NCBI GenBank assembly: GCA_030141605.1
Contig: JAQGDQ010001500.1
Span: forward strand, 1-37,774
Direction: 5' to 3'
Source of the DNA: Tubiluchus corallicola
Lineage: Eukaryota; Priapulida; Priapulimorpha; Priapulimorphida; Tubiluchidae
Length of the DNA: 37,774 nt
Shown here piece after piece: positions 1 to 29,347 of the stretch; the first letter of the stretch is position 1; each line of letters opens with the position of its first letter. The position numbers and the translations under genes are program-made. Below the pieces are notes generated by a model. That model was not told where the DNA came from. It ran no database searches and was given only the letters and a program-made list of their open reading frames with translations.

Positions 1-388
1 CATCTGAGTTACCAAGACACATTTGAATTACCTAAATCTACAATTCACTTAACGTAGGTCTACATTTGACGTGTAAAACCTATAGAGCTGTCAGTTGTTT
101 GGTCTGCTAAATGTTTACATCACGCTTGCTAAGTGAAACAGTTCTGTTTACACGACGTTTAGTCAAATGTATGTGCGGGCGTGTGAAAGGTGGAGACACA
201 CAAAACTATCTGAGTCATGACAACATATTCATCACCGTCGCAATTCATCAGTGACTTGGAAATCGTGATTACTTGTGCTTTTATCTGTATGATTTTGCTC
301 AAAATACGCATCTAGTGAGTCTAGACACTGTAGTTAATTACGGCCACACAGTCACTAGGCCGACTTGCTATCCGTTACAGTAACCCGA
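1..388. other. No feature seen
   Basis: AT-rich, stops in all frames. No exon of the expected KDM2 PHD domain could be recognised on the minus strand here or up to 1212. Confidence 0.5.
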
Positions 389-650
389 CCTGTGAGAAAC
401 AGAATAACTGCCTGAAGCGTGCCTTTGTGTTTCTGATATCAAGTTAAAGGAAAAGTCAAGCCTTTTAGGAGGCTAAACTTATTTCAATGTTCACGAAAAA
501 TGTTAGCAGGATTTAATAACCTGTGAGAAACAATACAACTGCCTGAAGCGTGCTTTTGTTTTTCCGATATCAAGTTAAAGGAAAGGTCAAGCCTTTTAGA
601 AAGCTAAACTTATTTCAATGTTTGCGAAAAATGTTAGAAGGATTTAGTAA
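389..650. repeat. Two-copy tandem duplication, 131-bp period
   Basis: Copies begin CCTGTGAGAAACA at 389 and 520 and share GCCTGAAGCGTGC, GATATCAAGTTAAAGG, AAGCCTTTTAG and AAAATGTTAG. A more diverged relative of the second half lies near 7893-7975, so this is a local duplication of a dispersed repeat. Confidence 0.85.
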
Positions 651-829
651 TGAAACTGCAATAAGCGCATCGTGTAACTAGTCGTTATTATTAACTAACT
701 ACAACTAACTATTAATTGTACTAACACGTCATAAGCATATCAATTCAATGTCATTCGTAACAATTAAATTTTTATTATAAGCAGTACTAACACTAATACA
801 CTGTAGCATAGCGCTTATAAAAAAATGTT

Positions 830-990
830 CATCACTAACCAAAGGGCAGCTGACTAGATGACCAATTGGTCTTTCGCTGCCCTTTCTTCACATTTTTGTT
901 TCCAAATTAATTGTATTATAACTGTGCGTGTGTTACAAGATAAATAAAAAGATTATTATTATTATTATTATTAATATTATTATTATTATT
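830..990 (+). mobile_element. LINE 3' end with hairpin and (ATT)n tail
   Basis: AAAGGGCAGC (841-850) pairs with GCTGCCCTTT (876-885), enclosing the perfect palindrome GACCAATTGGTC (860-871). It is followed by TTGTATTATAACTGTGCG, AAGATAAATAAAAAG and a run of ATT repeats (about 952-990). This is the usual layout of a 5'-truncated CR1-like LINE copy. A related hairpin lies on the minus strand at 34470-34515. Confidence 0.55.
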
Positions 991-1185
991 AGTCAAATCA
1001 CTTTAAAGTCGCGATCACTTCAGACTTGGACGCTCTTATTTTCAATTTCCGTTCTTCTTCCAATGAGGTCATTCGTCACTGCGCACTGTCAATCTTTGTC
1101 AAAAGTACAATCAGTTTTTACAAAAAAAAATTAGATAGCTAATTTTCAGATATTTTTTCGTAAACGCTAGATCAACGAGTCACGT
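985..1185. repeat. Dispersed repeat, copy 1
   Basis: AATCACTTTAAAGTCGCGA, CACTGTCAAT, GTTTTTACAAAAA and AGCTAATTTT recur in order at 7985-8160. The family is unknown, possibly a MITE or LINE UTR. Confidence 0.65.
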
Positions 1186-1212
1186 TTTTATTCTCGTGAG
1201 TGGTTGTATTGG

Positions 1213-1830
1213 TAGGGCACTACTTTCTCCAGGGGAGCCTAAGGCGTCCCAGGGCACTACTTTCTCCAGGGGAGCCTAAGGCGTCCCAGTGCACTGCTTT
1301 CTCCAGGGGAGCCTAAGGCGTCCCAGGGCACTGCTTTCTCCAGGGGAGCCTAAGGCGTCCCAGGGCACTACTTTCTCCAGGGGAGCCTAAGGCGTCCCAG
1401 TGGACTGCTTTCTCCAGGGGAGCCTAAGGCGTCCCAGGGCACTACTTTCTCCAGGGGGACCTAAGGGGCCCCAGCGCACTGCTTTCTCCAGGGGAGGCTA
1501 AGGTGTCCCAGGGCGCTACTTTCTCCAGGGGGGCTAAGGGGCCCCAGCGCACTGCTTTCTCCAGGGGAGGCTAAGGCGTCCCAGGGCACTACTTTCTCCA
1601 GGGGAGCGTAAGGCGTGCCAGTGCACTGCTTTCTCCAGGGGGACCTAAGGGGCCGCAGGGCACTACTTTCTCCAGGGGAGGCTAAGGCATCCCAGTGCAC
1701 TACTTTCTCCAGGGGGGCCTAAGGGGCCCCAGCGCACTGCTTTCTCCAGGGGGCCTAAGGCGTCCCAGTGCACTACTTTCTCCAGGGGAGGCTAAGGCGT
1801 CCCAGTGCACTGCTTTCTCCGAGGAGGGCT
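1213..1830. repeat. 37-bp minisatellite, about 16-17 copies
   Basis: The unit is built of GGGCACTACTTTCTCCAGG then GGAGCCTAAGGCGTCCCA. Later units differ mainly in GGAG/GGGG and GCGTCC/GGGCCC positions. It is GC-rich against an AT-rich background. Open frames across it are only a by-product of the repeat. Confidence 0.95.
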
Positions 1831-1965
1831 ATAATACTGTTAGGATGGCCGTGTCTTGAATCCAAGCTTGAGGACAGCATCCGTAAGTGCGATTCACGAA
1901 GTTGAACCAGTAACGAAACTAGTGTAACCAAAGAGAAGAAACAAATATGTAAAGAATGTACTTAC

Positions 1966-19470
<17,505 letters not shown>

Positions 19471-19659
19471 CTACGCAACAAAAACAGTTTAATCATTACT
19501 TCAATGAAAGGTTACAATTTTCAAGAAGAACAATAGCAGATTTGTGTAATAATGACACAATAACGTGTCTTACCCTACAGGTAGTTATTTTTAATAATTA
19601 GCAAGGTTGCAGTCCAGCCACAGCAACCAGCAAAGCTACTGTGTGGAAAGTAGCTGGCC

Positions 19660-20805
19660 ACTATCAGTGATGTTACCAAAATCGAAAATACAAAACGAAA
19701 CAGAAACCGAATCGAAATCATCGTTTTGATAACACGGTCAACCTCGGATATAAGGGACACCTCCGGACTGCAAAACACCGTCCCTTATATCCGATGTCCC
19801 TTATAGCCGAAGTTGAGTCAGAACCAGGGTGTATCTAGACCTGTACTTTTCTGTACTTTTACCCATATTTTTATGGATTATTGCTACACATTCAGTACAA
19901 ACGGCATGTAGGAAGCTCCTTCAATGATGAGAGAAGTATGTGACCGCAGAAACCGAGCTGTTCGAAGGCCAAGTTTGCGAAAAATTGAGGTTAAAAATCT
20001 ATCAATTTTGCTTTGATCATACGGTCCCTTATATGTGAGGTAATTTACCTGGGTTTCTGTTACGCGGGACCTGAAGAGATTGTCCCTTATAACCAAAAGT
20101 CCCTTATATCCGAGTATTTTATATACGAAGATTTTTATAAGGAAAAATTTGACGAAAAATCGGGACCGGTGCTGGTGCTCCCTCATAAGCGAGTGCCTTA
20201 TATCCGAGGTTGACTGTAGTTGCAAAACCAACTGCTATCAAAACTGAAAAAATTCTGAAATAAATAAAATACTTAGTTTTTCTCGTTTATTGTTATTTGC
20301 TCTTGATGAAGCAGCTAGGTAAAAAATCTTAACAAAAAAATAGAACAATCTTTACGGTTAAAGATCATGATGCCTCGAAAAATTGACAAATTTTATTTTG
20401 TCACCTATGCTTCAAAAATTATGAACTTAAACCTGGTTTTATTCAAACTGTGCTTTGATATTTCGGCTGATTTTTGCCTAGAGACCTTAAAGTTTCACAG
20501 TCGTCAGCACTGAAGATATGCCACATTGCTGTGAAAAGCATGCTACAAATTGTACAAAAAGTTAAATAAACCATGTTTATGCTTTATTTGAACTATTTTA
20601 ACCAAGATTCTTCAGCAATTTTTAACACCTAAGAGAAAAAAGGTAAACTGGATATATGCTAATAAAACCACGGAAAAATACTACTGAAAACTAAAGAAAG
20701 TTTTCGGCCATGAAATTTAACAAAATTTCCGATGAAAACGAAACTGAACCTTAAAGTGCAATTATTAGTAAATCGAAACGGTAACATCCTCAGTCACTAT
20801 GGGCA
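19660..20805. mobile_element. Possible older hAT-like element enclosing the Tigger MITE
   Basis: CAGTGATGTTACC (19664-19676) and GGTAACATCCTCAGTCAC (20783-20800) are imperfect inverted ends around a region with AAAACGAAAC-type motifs. The right TIR is degraded, so this is tentative. Confidence 0.3.
19730..20218. mobile_element. Tigger/pogo-like MITE
   Basis: GGTCAACCTCGGATATAAGG at the left and CTTATATCCGAGGTTGAC at the right form TIRs flanked by TA (19730-19731, 20217-20218), the TcMar target. CCCTTATATCCGA-like motifs recur internally at several sites near both ends. No transposase is present. Confidence 0.8.
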
Positions 20806-20909
20806 AGTAATGATGATCAAGTTTTAAAATCAATGATGGCTGCCTATAACCAATCACAGTACTAGCCTGTCTACGGTGATGGTGCATCACTTCAACTATC
20901 ACTTGTACA

Positions 20910-21110
20910 GTAAGTAAGTAAGCAAGCAAGTTTATTAGTTTATCACCATTTTTAAAATAGCGAAATACATAACTAAGAGATTTATAAATCTGTACAACAT
21001 ACAATAATATTACAAGGTGCAAAAGTAATTATTGATTAGTGGTGAAAGGGTGGCGAAAGAACTATAAGTTGTCGAGGTCAGCCACCCTCTCAGGATTGTT
21101 ACTAATATAA
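20910..21110 (-). mobile_element. LINE 3' end fragment, minus strand
   Basis: Read on the minus strand: GGGTGGCTGACCTCG, TTGTACAGATTTATAAATC, then a microsatellite tail (CTTG, CTTA units, plus-strand AAGTAAGTAAGC at 20911). This resembles a 5'-truncated CR1-like copy. Confidence 0.45.
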
Positions 21111-22620
21111 TTAATTAGTTAATGCGCATGTACCAGGTAATTAAAATTATCAGATTTTGCATTTAAGACGAATGAAAATACAATTATTATACGAATGTGT
21201 GGGTTTATAATAAAATAATGTTCAATAATGGGAAAGAAGAGACACACGTGACAATCTTTAAATAATAATTTAACTACTACGCATTTAAAATTAATATTAT
21301 GAGGCCCTAGAGCCACAGGAAGAAAAAAAATTAATTCTTCGCTTGTAGCTTGCAAAAGTGGATAAACATGTTGTTTAGTCGTGAAGAAAATAGAAATACA
21401 GGGCTACATATTTAGAACTGCTAGTTACTACAGCTGTGACGAGCGAAATCATGGCATTTGTCAGCCAAACAAGACCAATCATACGCAAATCGTCTATTCT
21501 ATCATATGGATCCAATACATTTGACTTATCAATTATTCCCGTTAAATTAACTATTGTATTTAGACTTGCAGGCTCTTGCCATGCAATCATCAACTAATTC
21601 ATCAATATAAAAAATCTAGCAGTCTGTCGAAAGTCACACTTAATGGCTTTTGACAAAAGTAATTTCATAATATTGACTAAATGAAAATGCAACAGTAATA
21701 GCAAGTGGGGGATTTCAGCTTGCAGTGTACAAGCTGCACAAGCTGCATACACAAAACAATTTATTTTTTGCAAAGTCATTTTTTATAATATATTATACTA
21801 TTTTATAGGGCCTATCTCATTTTAAATTTGGGCTCTCGGCCAGCCTATAACTTGTGAAAGCGTTAAAGAAACAAGCGGTTACAAATTACTGTGCATTTAT
21901 AATAATACAACACCGTGTAAGCTTCATAAAAAGACTCGTTAAATGACTAATCTAAAAATGGCCTATGTTATCAGTGCTTATCACAATTAATGGAATACAT
22001 GATGAAAGTCACGTGCGAAGAAAAGTATTGAAATTAACAAAAACTTTACCAAAATGCGTCCTTTATTTGATTCCTCAGACATCTCATATGATGTGACTTA
22101 AAAACGAAACAATCTACTCTCGATAACTGCTAACCATCGTACCAATTTTACATAAAATGTAAAACAACTTTATGCAATTTTGTGAACAAAACATTACGCC
22201 GTTTTGTAAACTGAAATCGACGGTGCTATGGTGCTGTCATCTAACAGCTGAATTAGAATTGAACACAGCTTTGAACCATAGATGCAGTGCTAGAATAGTT
22301 CGCATAGTTCCGAGGCTAGGTACAGACCTAAAAATACCCTGCGTTATCTATAATATCATGCAATTTTACAAATAGATGTCCTTATGCAGATTTAATCTTT
22401 GTTATTAATAATATTTAATATGAACGCCTTCTTGCTTCTTTTTCTCCCACTCATTATAATTACAAAAATCATTAAAATTGTTAATTAAATCTACAAAGGT
22501 GAGTCCCGAAAAAATGAATAATAGACAAAGTTGGCATATGAACTCTCTTGCATGTGGCAGTCGGGTACAATACATTGCCGTCTAGTAATACGGAAGTGGC
22601 TCAAACATAGTGTATTAGAG
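21111..22620. other. No confident feature
   Basis: AT-rich. A 72-codon minus-strand frame (21375-21593) has hydrophobic stretches but no splice sites or family resemblance that I can see. Confidence 0.4.
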
Positions 22621-22629
22621 ATGATGGAG

Positions 22630-23460
22630 TTGAGGCCGTCAACTTACAGGGGTAGACTAGCTAACATCAAGCTGTACATTTTTAGTTTGTAGTAATGCGT
22701 CAGGTGACGTACAGGGAGCATTAGATAGTATTATTGAAAAGACAAATATCTGACAATTTAAGACAGAAATTCCAAAGTGTAATGCTGTTCACATTGGTAG
22801 GAACAATCCTCGTATAACTATTTTGTTTCAGAAAACAAAACTGAATCAGTGGGTGCTGTGTGTTCTCGGTGTTATCATTTCGCAAAACTTAAAATCTAGT
22901 GCTCGTTGTACTTAAGTGTGCTAAAAAACTAGCAGAATAATTAATAATGATTTTTACCACTTATTAGACCGAATAGAGCATGAAGCATGAGTAAGACCAA
23001 TCGTTGAATATTGTGCACCAGTGTGGCATCCATATCACATGCCAGTTAGTCCATATTTCATACTCCGACAGACTAAAACTTTTCAATTTAAGGTCATTAG
23101 AAGAAATACGAATTCCAAACGGCCTTTGCACGTGTTATAAAATCAATCATAAAGAAATAGGTTTGAGGGCTGAAAAGTTTTTTACTCGCACGCAGAGTAA
23201 CTATCCGTTAAAATATTAAATACAGTTTGAACAATTTCTTCAAACCAGATCGTTCACATGATTACGGAATTCAGTTTCAGATTCTCTGACTGCTTCTCTG
23301 CTTGTGACAGCAGCAGATTTTAAATTATTCTGCAAAGATTATGTTCGGTTGATCTTGATAAAAGGCACGTGCAAGCAGTTTTTCTTTTTGTGTCTCCCAA
23401 ACACTCAAGAATTTTTATTTATTCTTAATGTAATATTTTTTGGGTTCTAATGTATATTGT
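22630..23460 (+). mobile_element. Degenerate CR1-like LINE RT fragment
   Basis: It reads EIPKCNAVHIGRNNP, then VRPIVEYCAPVWHPY, then TDRLKLFNLRSLEEIRI and an FF..RVV-like end, with frameshifts between. These are the LINE blocks after the RT catalytic core. The 57-bp array follows directly and its unit resembles the LINE 3' UTR. Confidence 0.75.
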
Positions 23461-23461
23461 A

Positions 23462-25840
23462 ATTGTATAGCCTCCAGGGTAGAAATAGTGGTAATATGAA
23501 AGCGATGAATTTGGGCTGATATTGCAACCTACAGGGTAGAAATAGTGGTAATATAAAGGAGATGAATTTGGGCTGATATTGCAACCTACAGGGTAGAAAT
23601 AGTGGTAATATAAAAGAGATGAATTTGGGCTGATATTGCAACCTGCAGAGTAGAAATAGTGGTAATATAAAAGACATGAATTTGGGCTGATATTGCAACC
23701 TACAGGGTAGAAATACTGGTAATATAAAAGAGATGAATTTGGGTTGATATTGGAACCTACAGGGTAGAAATAGTGGTAATATACAAGAGATGAATTTGGG
23801 CTGATATTGCAACCTACAGGGTAGAAATAATGGTAATATAAAAGAGATGAAGTTGGGCTGATATTGCAACCTACAGGGTAGAAATAGTGGTAATATAAAA
23901 GAGATGAATTTGGGCTGACATTGCAACCTACAGGGTAGAAATAGTGGTAATATAAAAGAGATGAATTTGGGCTGATATTGCAACCTACAGGGTAGAAATA
24001 GTGGTAATATAAAAGGGATGAATTTGGGCTGATATTACAACCTACAGGGTAGAAATAGTGGTAATATAAAAGAGATGAATTTGGGCTGATATTGCAACCT
24101 ACAGGGTAGAAATAGTGGTAATATAAAAGAGATGAATTTGGGCTGACATTGCAACCTACAGGGTAGAAATAGTGGTAATATAAAAGAGATGAATTTGGGC
24201 TGATATTGCAACCTACAGGGTAGAAATAGTGGTAATATAAAAGAGATGAATTTGGGCTGATATTGCAACCTACAGGGTAGAAATAGTGGCAATATAAAAG
24301 AGATGAATTTGGGCTGATATTGCAACCTACAGGGTAGAAATAGTGGTAATATAAAAGAGATGAATTTGGGCTGATATTGCAACCTACAGGGTAGAAATAG
24401 TGGTAATATAAAAGAGATGAATTTGGGCTGACATTGCAACCTACAGGGTAGAAATAGTGGTAATATAAAAGAGATGAATTTGGGCTGATATTGCAACCTA
24501 CAGGGTAGAAATAGTGGTAATATAAAAGAGATGAATTTGGGCTGATATTGCAACCTACAGGGTAGAAATAGTGGTAATATAAAAGAGATGAATTTGGGCT
24601 GATATTGCAACCTACAGGGTAGAAATAGTGGTAATATAAAAGAGATGAATTTGGGCTGATATTGCAACCTACAGGGTAGAAATAGTGGTAATATAAAAGA
24701 GATGAATTTGGGCTGATATTGGATCCTACAGGGTAGAAATAGTGGTAATATAAAAGAGATGAATTTGGGCTGATATTGGATCCTACAGGGTAGAAATAGT
24801 GGTAATATAAAAGAGATGAATTTGGGCTGATATTGCAACCACAGGGTAGAAATAGTAGGTAGAAATAGTAGGTAATATAAAAGAGATGAATTTGGGCTGA
24901 TATTGCAACCTACAGGGTAGAAATAGTGGTAATATAAAAGAGATGAATTTGGGCTGATATTGCAACCTACAGGGTAGAAATAGTGGTAATATAAAAGAGA
25001 TGAATTTGGGCTGATATTGCAACCTACAGGGTAGAAATAGTGGTAATATAAAAGAGATGAATTTGGGCTGATATTGCAACCTACAGGGTAGAAATAGTGG
25101 TAATATAAAAGAGATGAATTTGGGCTGATATTGCAACCTACAGGGTAGAAATAGTGGTAATATAAAAGAATAATCTGATATTACCTCAGAAAAAGTTATA
25201 AAAAGATGAATTTGGCTGATATTGCAACCTACAGGTAGAAATAGTGGTAATATAAAAGAGATGAATTTGGGCTGATATTGCAACCTACAGGGTAGAAATA
25301 GTGGTAATATAAAAGATGAATTTGGGCTGATATTGGATCCTCAGGGTAGAAATAGTGGTAATATAAAAGAGATGAATTTGGGCTGATATTGGATCCTACA
25401 GGGTAGAAATAAAAGAGTAATATATACCAAAAAAAAAAAAGAGATGAATTTGCTGATATCCTCAGAAATAGTAGTAATATAAAAGAGATGAATTTGGGCT
25501 GATATTGGATCCTACAGGGTAGAAATAGTGGTAATATAAAAGAGATGAATTTGGGCTGATATTGGATCCTACAGGGTAGAAATAGTGGTAATATAAAAGA
25601 GATGAATTTGGGCTGATATTGGATCCTACAGGGTAGAAATAGTGGTAATATAAAAGAGATGAATTTGGGCTGATATTACAACCTACAGGGTAGAAATAGT
25701 GGTAATATAAAAGAGATGAATTTGGGCTGATATTGGATCCTACAGGGTAGAAATAGTAGTAATATAAAAGAGATGAATTTGGGCTGATATTGGATCCTAC
25801 AGGGTAGAAATAGTGGTAATATAAAAGAGATTTTGATTTT
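23462..25840. repeat. 57-bp satellite, about 41 copies, with disrupted 3' third
   Basis: The unit is CTACAGGGTAGAAATAGTGG, TAATATAAAAGAGATGAATT, TGGGCTGATATTGCAAC. Marker variants recur at multi-unit spacings (ACATTGCAACC at 23917, 24145 and 24430, that is 4 and 5 units). From about 24720 a GGATCC variant replaces GCAACC in many units. Units near 24840, 25165-25210 and 25405-25475 are broken. The 19-codon open frame on the minus strand follows from 57 being a multiple of 3. Confidence 0.97.
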
Positions 25841-25879
25841 GCTGTATGTCAGAATATTTGTTTTTGTAGTAAACAATAA

Positions 25880-26380
25880 CACATTAATCCACTAACAATA
25901 CATTTATTTATTTACCATTTATTGATATTTATTATAGCCTTGTTATAGCACACTTGCACAACATACAAAAAGAAAAATGGATACAACGGCTCCAAAGGAA
26001 CGGAAGTGCAACTATAATTTAAACCGTGATAAGTTTACATAAATTACACTCGCAAAAATTGAGAGACTAATTTGACTATTACAATTTCGATTGTTCAACT
26101 TCTAAAAAAGAATGAATGAAATTTACAAGTACGTAGGAAGATGAGACAGTACCGTTGTCTGAAGCTGTTATTTTCATGAGTATCTAAAAAGTCTAATAAA
26201 AAGTGTATACAGTATTCATGTTATCATTAACAATACTATATTCACATTAACTGATATCTAGTAAAACTCTCTTCAAACTCGAATTACGTGATCTAGAGCA
26301 GTTGTACAAGTTTTTAACAAACTGTAAGTTAAATCCTAGAATGGAACAAACAGATAAGTTCGCGTTAGGCGCAAAGAAGT
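25880..26380. other. No feature seen
   Basis: AT-rich unique sequence. Confidence 0.5.
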
Positions 26381-26499
26381 TGATTTATATCAGTAGTAGC
26401 AGCCACCTATGTCACCAACAGAAACACACCGATGACAACAACAGCAGTAGGCCTAAGCTGTAAGCACTAGGAAGACATCCATGTTAACGTCAATAGCAA

Positions 26500-27135
26500 G
26501 TCTATATTAAACAAGAACAAGGTGTGTTCATTGTTTTATTACGTCACGTTGTGCCCTGTTGTTGCTGCGCTTGTACCTGCCAACATATAATGAACTGCAT
26601 TGTTCATTCATACCATTGGATGCATCTTAAATGTACAAATTTAAGTTTGACGACCGATTACAACAATTTAACTGACAAGAATGATAATTGGTTCTGTCAC
26701 TTTTGTCTGCAAACTATTCTGCCCTTTAACAATATCACTGATGACGATGAATTCAAATTAATCACTAGGTATTCTAATATTGGATCTATAATAGACAATA
26801 AATTACTTAATTTAAATTTATTTGAAAGAAATGACATATTCGACAGTCTGCTCTTTACCGATCTCCGTTGTTTTTTTTATCACACGATTCATTTAAATTT
26901 TCAGATTATTTTCATTACTCTTTTTTCTTTCATTGTGTGGGACAATCTAACCAGCCCTGCTTTTTGATTGCCCGCAACACATTTACATTCGTATATAGGT
27001 GAACAGTGTTTGAGGCTTTTCCTGTGCAGTATTTCTTATTTGTATTATGTTCATTGTAGGCCCTTTCACTAGATATTGTACATGAAACTATTGTAAATAT
27101 GTAATGTGACATAAATGACTTATGACTTATGACAA
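26500..27135 (+). pseudogene. Broken LINE ORF with PHD-like finger, plus 3' tail
   Basis: A 147-codon frame (26524-26967) reads CIVHSYHWMHLKCTNLS, then DNWFCHFCLQTILPFNNI and DDDEF. This is the H-x-x-C and W-x-C-x-x-C half of a PHD finger followed by the LPF...DDEF motif seen in PHD-bearing ORFs of invertebrate LINEs. The frame then joins a 3' UTR ending in repeated ATGACTT units (27110-27135), so the RT region was lost by deletion. It could be a host PHD gene fragment, but the tail argues for a LINE. Confidence 0.6.
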
Positions 27136-27770
27136 ATCAGGAATAGATCAGCTGGTGCGTGCTGAAGTTTTGATCATAATATTTTCAGAAGAAAGTAACT
27201 GAATTGCTTGTAAATTACTGTACTGATGTCACAACTGGGTATGAATAAAAATTTCAGGTCTTTCCTTTAGATTTTTCTAAATGATCAAAAATTTTATAAC
27301 AACAAATCAAAAAAATAAATGCCGGAAATAATTTTGCCTGTCAATAGTGTTAACATTCACTACTAGTACTCTGTGTGTCCACCATTTCCTTCCAATTATT
27401 GACATTGTTTTACTTCTATAAGGGGTATTTGGTCCCAGCAATTTTTGCCCTTAGTTTCTCTAAATCAAAGAACTCTAAATCATTTGCGGCCTCCTGTACT
27501 TTTTCTATGAATCTCAGATATCGTATTTCATAGCATTTAATTCCACTTTTTTCATGACCACAAATTTTTATTAATAATTTATTTTCTGTGGCGAAGACCG
27601 TGATGTAAAAACTTTGATTTCTTTATTGTTTCGCAGTATTATTGCATGGAAGGTGCATTAATTTTTTACAAACAAAATTGAATATAATCTTGTTCTTACA
27701 TTTTCGGGAAAAACGAAACGTAGATAATTAAGATTCCATGCGCTAGCATTGGTACTGAAAGAGCAAAATA
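27136..27770. other. No feature beyond possible polyA signals
   Basis: Minus-strand AATAAA near 27620 could end the transcript of the small-peptide gene. Nothing else recognised. Confidence 0.35.
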
Positions 27771-27779
27771 TTGAAATTG

Positions 27780-27850
27780 TGAGCCAGCCACGACTCGAAC
27801 CTAGAACCTCGTGCTTCAAGAAAGAAGCTAATCACTTGAGCAGACTTTTT
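27780..27850 (-). other. tRNA-like sequence (SINE head or tRNA relic)
   Basis: On the minus strand GCTCAAGTGATTAGC resembles an A-box/D-arm, and GGTTCGAGTC is a perfect B-box/T-arm. The ends do not form a clean acceptor stem, so a tRNA-derived SINE fragment is more likely than a working tRNA gene. Confidence 0.4.
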
Positions 27851-27975
27851 GGACAGTTGTTTTAGCGCGTACACTTGTGGTGTTGGCCTTAGCTGAAAGC
27901 AATTTAAGCGACTGCCTAGCTTCTTGGTCCATTGACTAATATGTAGTAGTGCTGGTATCTGACTCTACTTACATA

Positions 27976-29279
27976 TTACACGCAGGAGCAAAACTGCGGA
28001 CACAAACCCAGAGTTCTGCATAGGTGAGGGTCAATTGGGTCGTCTGCTTCCACAATAGCTGAAGTCAGCACCTGGAAATGTTTAAAGTTTAGAACCGTTG
28101 TTGTTATGACGTCACATATTTAATGCTTTGAGTCCCCATCATCAGGGCCGGATTTATATGGTGGCATAAGGGCCAATTGTGCCCCGAGGACCACAAGCTA
28201 ACGACTTTCTTTATAAAAATGTAATAATTATAAAATTAGCCTTTGCTAAGCTCAGGTCATATTTCAGTTCATCTTAACCCTTTCAGTCCCAAATTATTTT
28301 AATAAGAAAAATTTTTTGATTTGGTACTTTTGTTCAGTATGTCCATCTTGTTTACACATAATAATTATTTTTTCTACCTGTGCCCACGTGGTAAATATAG
28401 CCTGTATCCCACGGGATACATTGGGATTCAATGGAAGCATAAAATGTTCTTCATTTTGCAACTGCTGATAATTTGTTAAAGTATTTAAGACATTTAGTAT
28501 TCATGCTATGCTGATCTGTACAAAGTCGTCTCTAAAGTACTGTACCTTGCGCAGTTTTTTATGCTATGTAGATTTTCTAGTTTATCATTTTATCACCATT
28601 TTTAGTCTATTGTTATTGGCTTAAATCAAAATAACTATTAACAGATCAAATAACTCCAAGTTTTAAAATTTTATTAATTTTAAAGGCAAAAAATATTCTT
28701 GTATCCCACGGGATACAACGGGTATGAAAGGGTTAAAGAAAATGCACGAAAACACATATGTCAAATAACAACATTCTTTACAACACGAATGTTTTCCCCT
28801 GGGGCCGTTAAAATTCAATATTTCGTACGAAAATCTATGATATATTCACAACAAGTTTAACAGAATGTTCTTTAGTAAACAACTTTTCAGATATCAGGAT
28901 GTCGTCCTACCTTAGGGTCCGATATTTATGTTGTTAATTTATAAAATCATCCTTCTTGGGTGGTTATACATATTCATTTAACAGGCCAGGCGCTTTTACT
29001 GCAGGACGAACGGCTTGCTGATATGCAGGGCCTATTTCAGCTTAGGCGAGGCCCGGGGAAGTGGGGCGTGTGAGGCCCCATCGGGGGGAGGGGAGGCGAG
29101 CGCTACCATGGTTGGCGCCCAGAAAATTTTTGAACTGCTAGAACGCCGGAGAAGCATTTTCGAAGAGAAAATATGGAGTTATACAGTTGTTAAAGGAAAG
29201 AACAATTGAAAGAAAAACTGTTTTATTCTCAAGACCAGTCCTTAATACTTGTCAATACTGGCAAACAGCGCACGTGCGG

Positions 29280-29347
<68 letters not shown>

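Noticed and set aside
19574-19600. Possible first coding exon of KDM2 with donor GTAAGA at 19573
   Set aside because: In the required phase a TAA occurs about eight codons upstream with no Met in between; it could only be a 5' UTR exon.
21375-21593. 72-codon minus-strand frame with hydrophobic stretches
   Set aside because: No splice sites, homologue or codon bias that separates it from chance in AT-rich DNA.
23447-25283. Long minus-strand open frames (up to 267 codons) of 19-residue hydrophobic repeats
   Set aside because: They result from a 57-bp satellite whose period is a multiple of 3; no start context, splice sites or conserved domain, and the frame is broken wherever units are irregular.
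27780-27850. Functional tRNA gene
   Set aside because: B-box is good but no complete cloverleaf or acceptor stem could be drawn; kept only as a tRNA-like relic. The same goes for 36485-36540 and for GAGTTCGACTC near 33885.
28143-28200. CAGGGCCGGATTTA as the left end of another hAT MITE
   Set aside because: No matching right end or target duplication found nearby.
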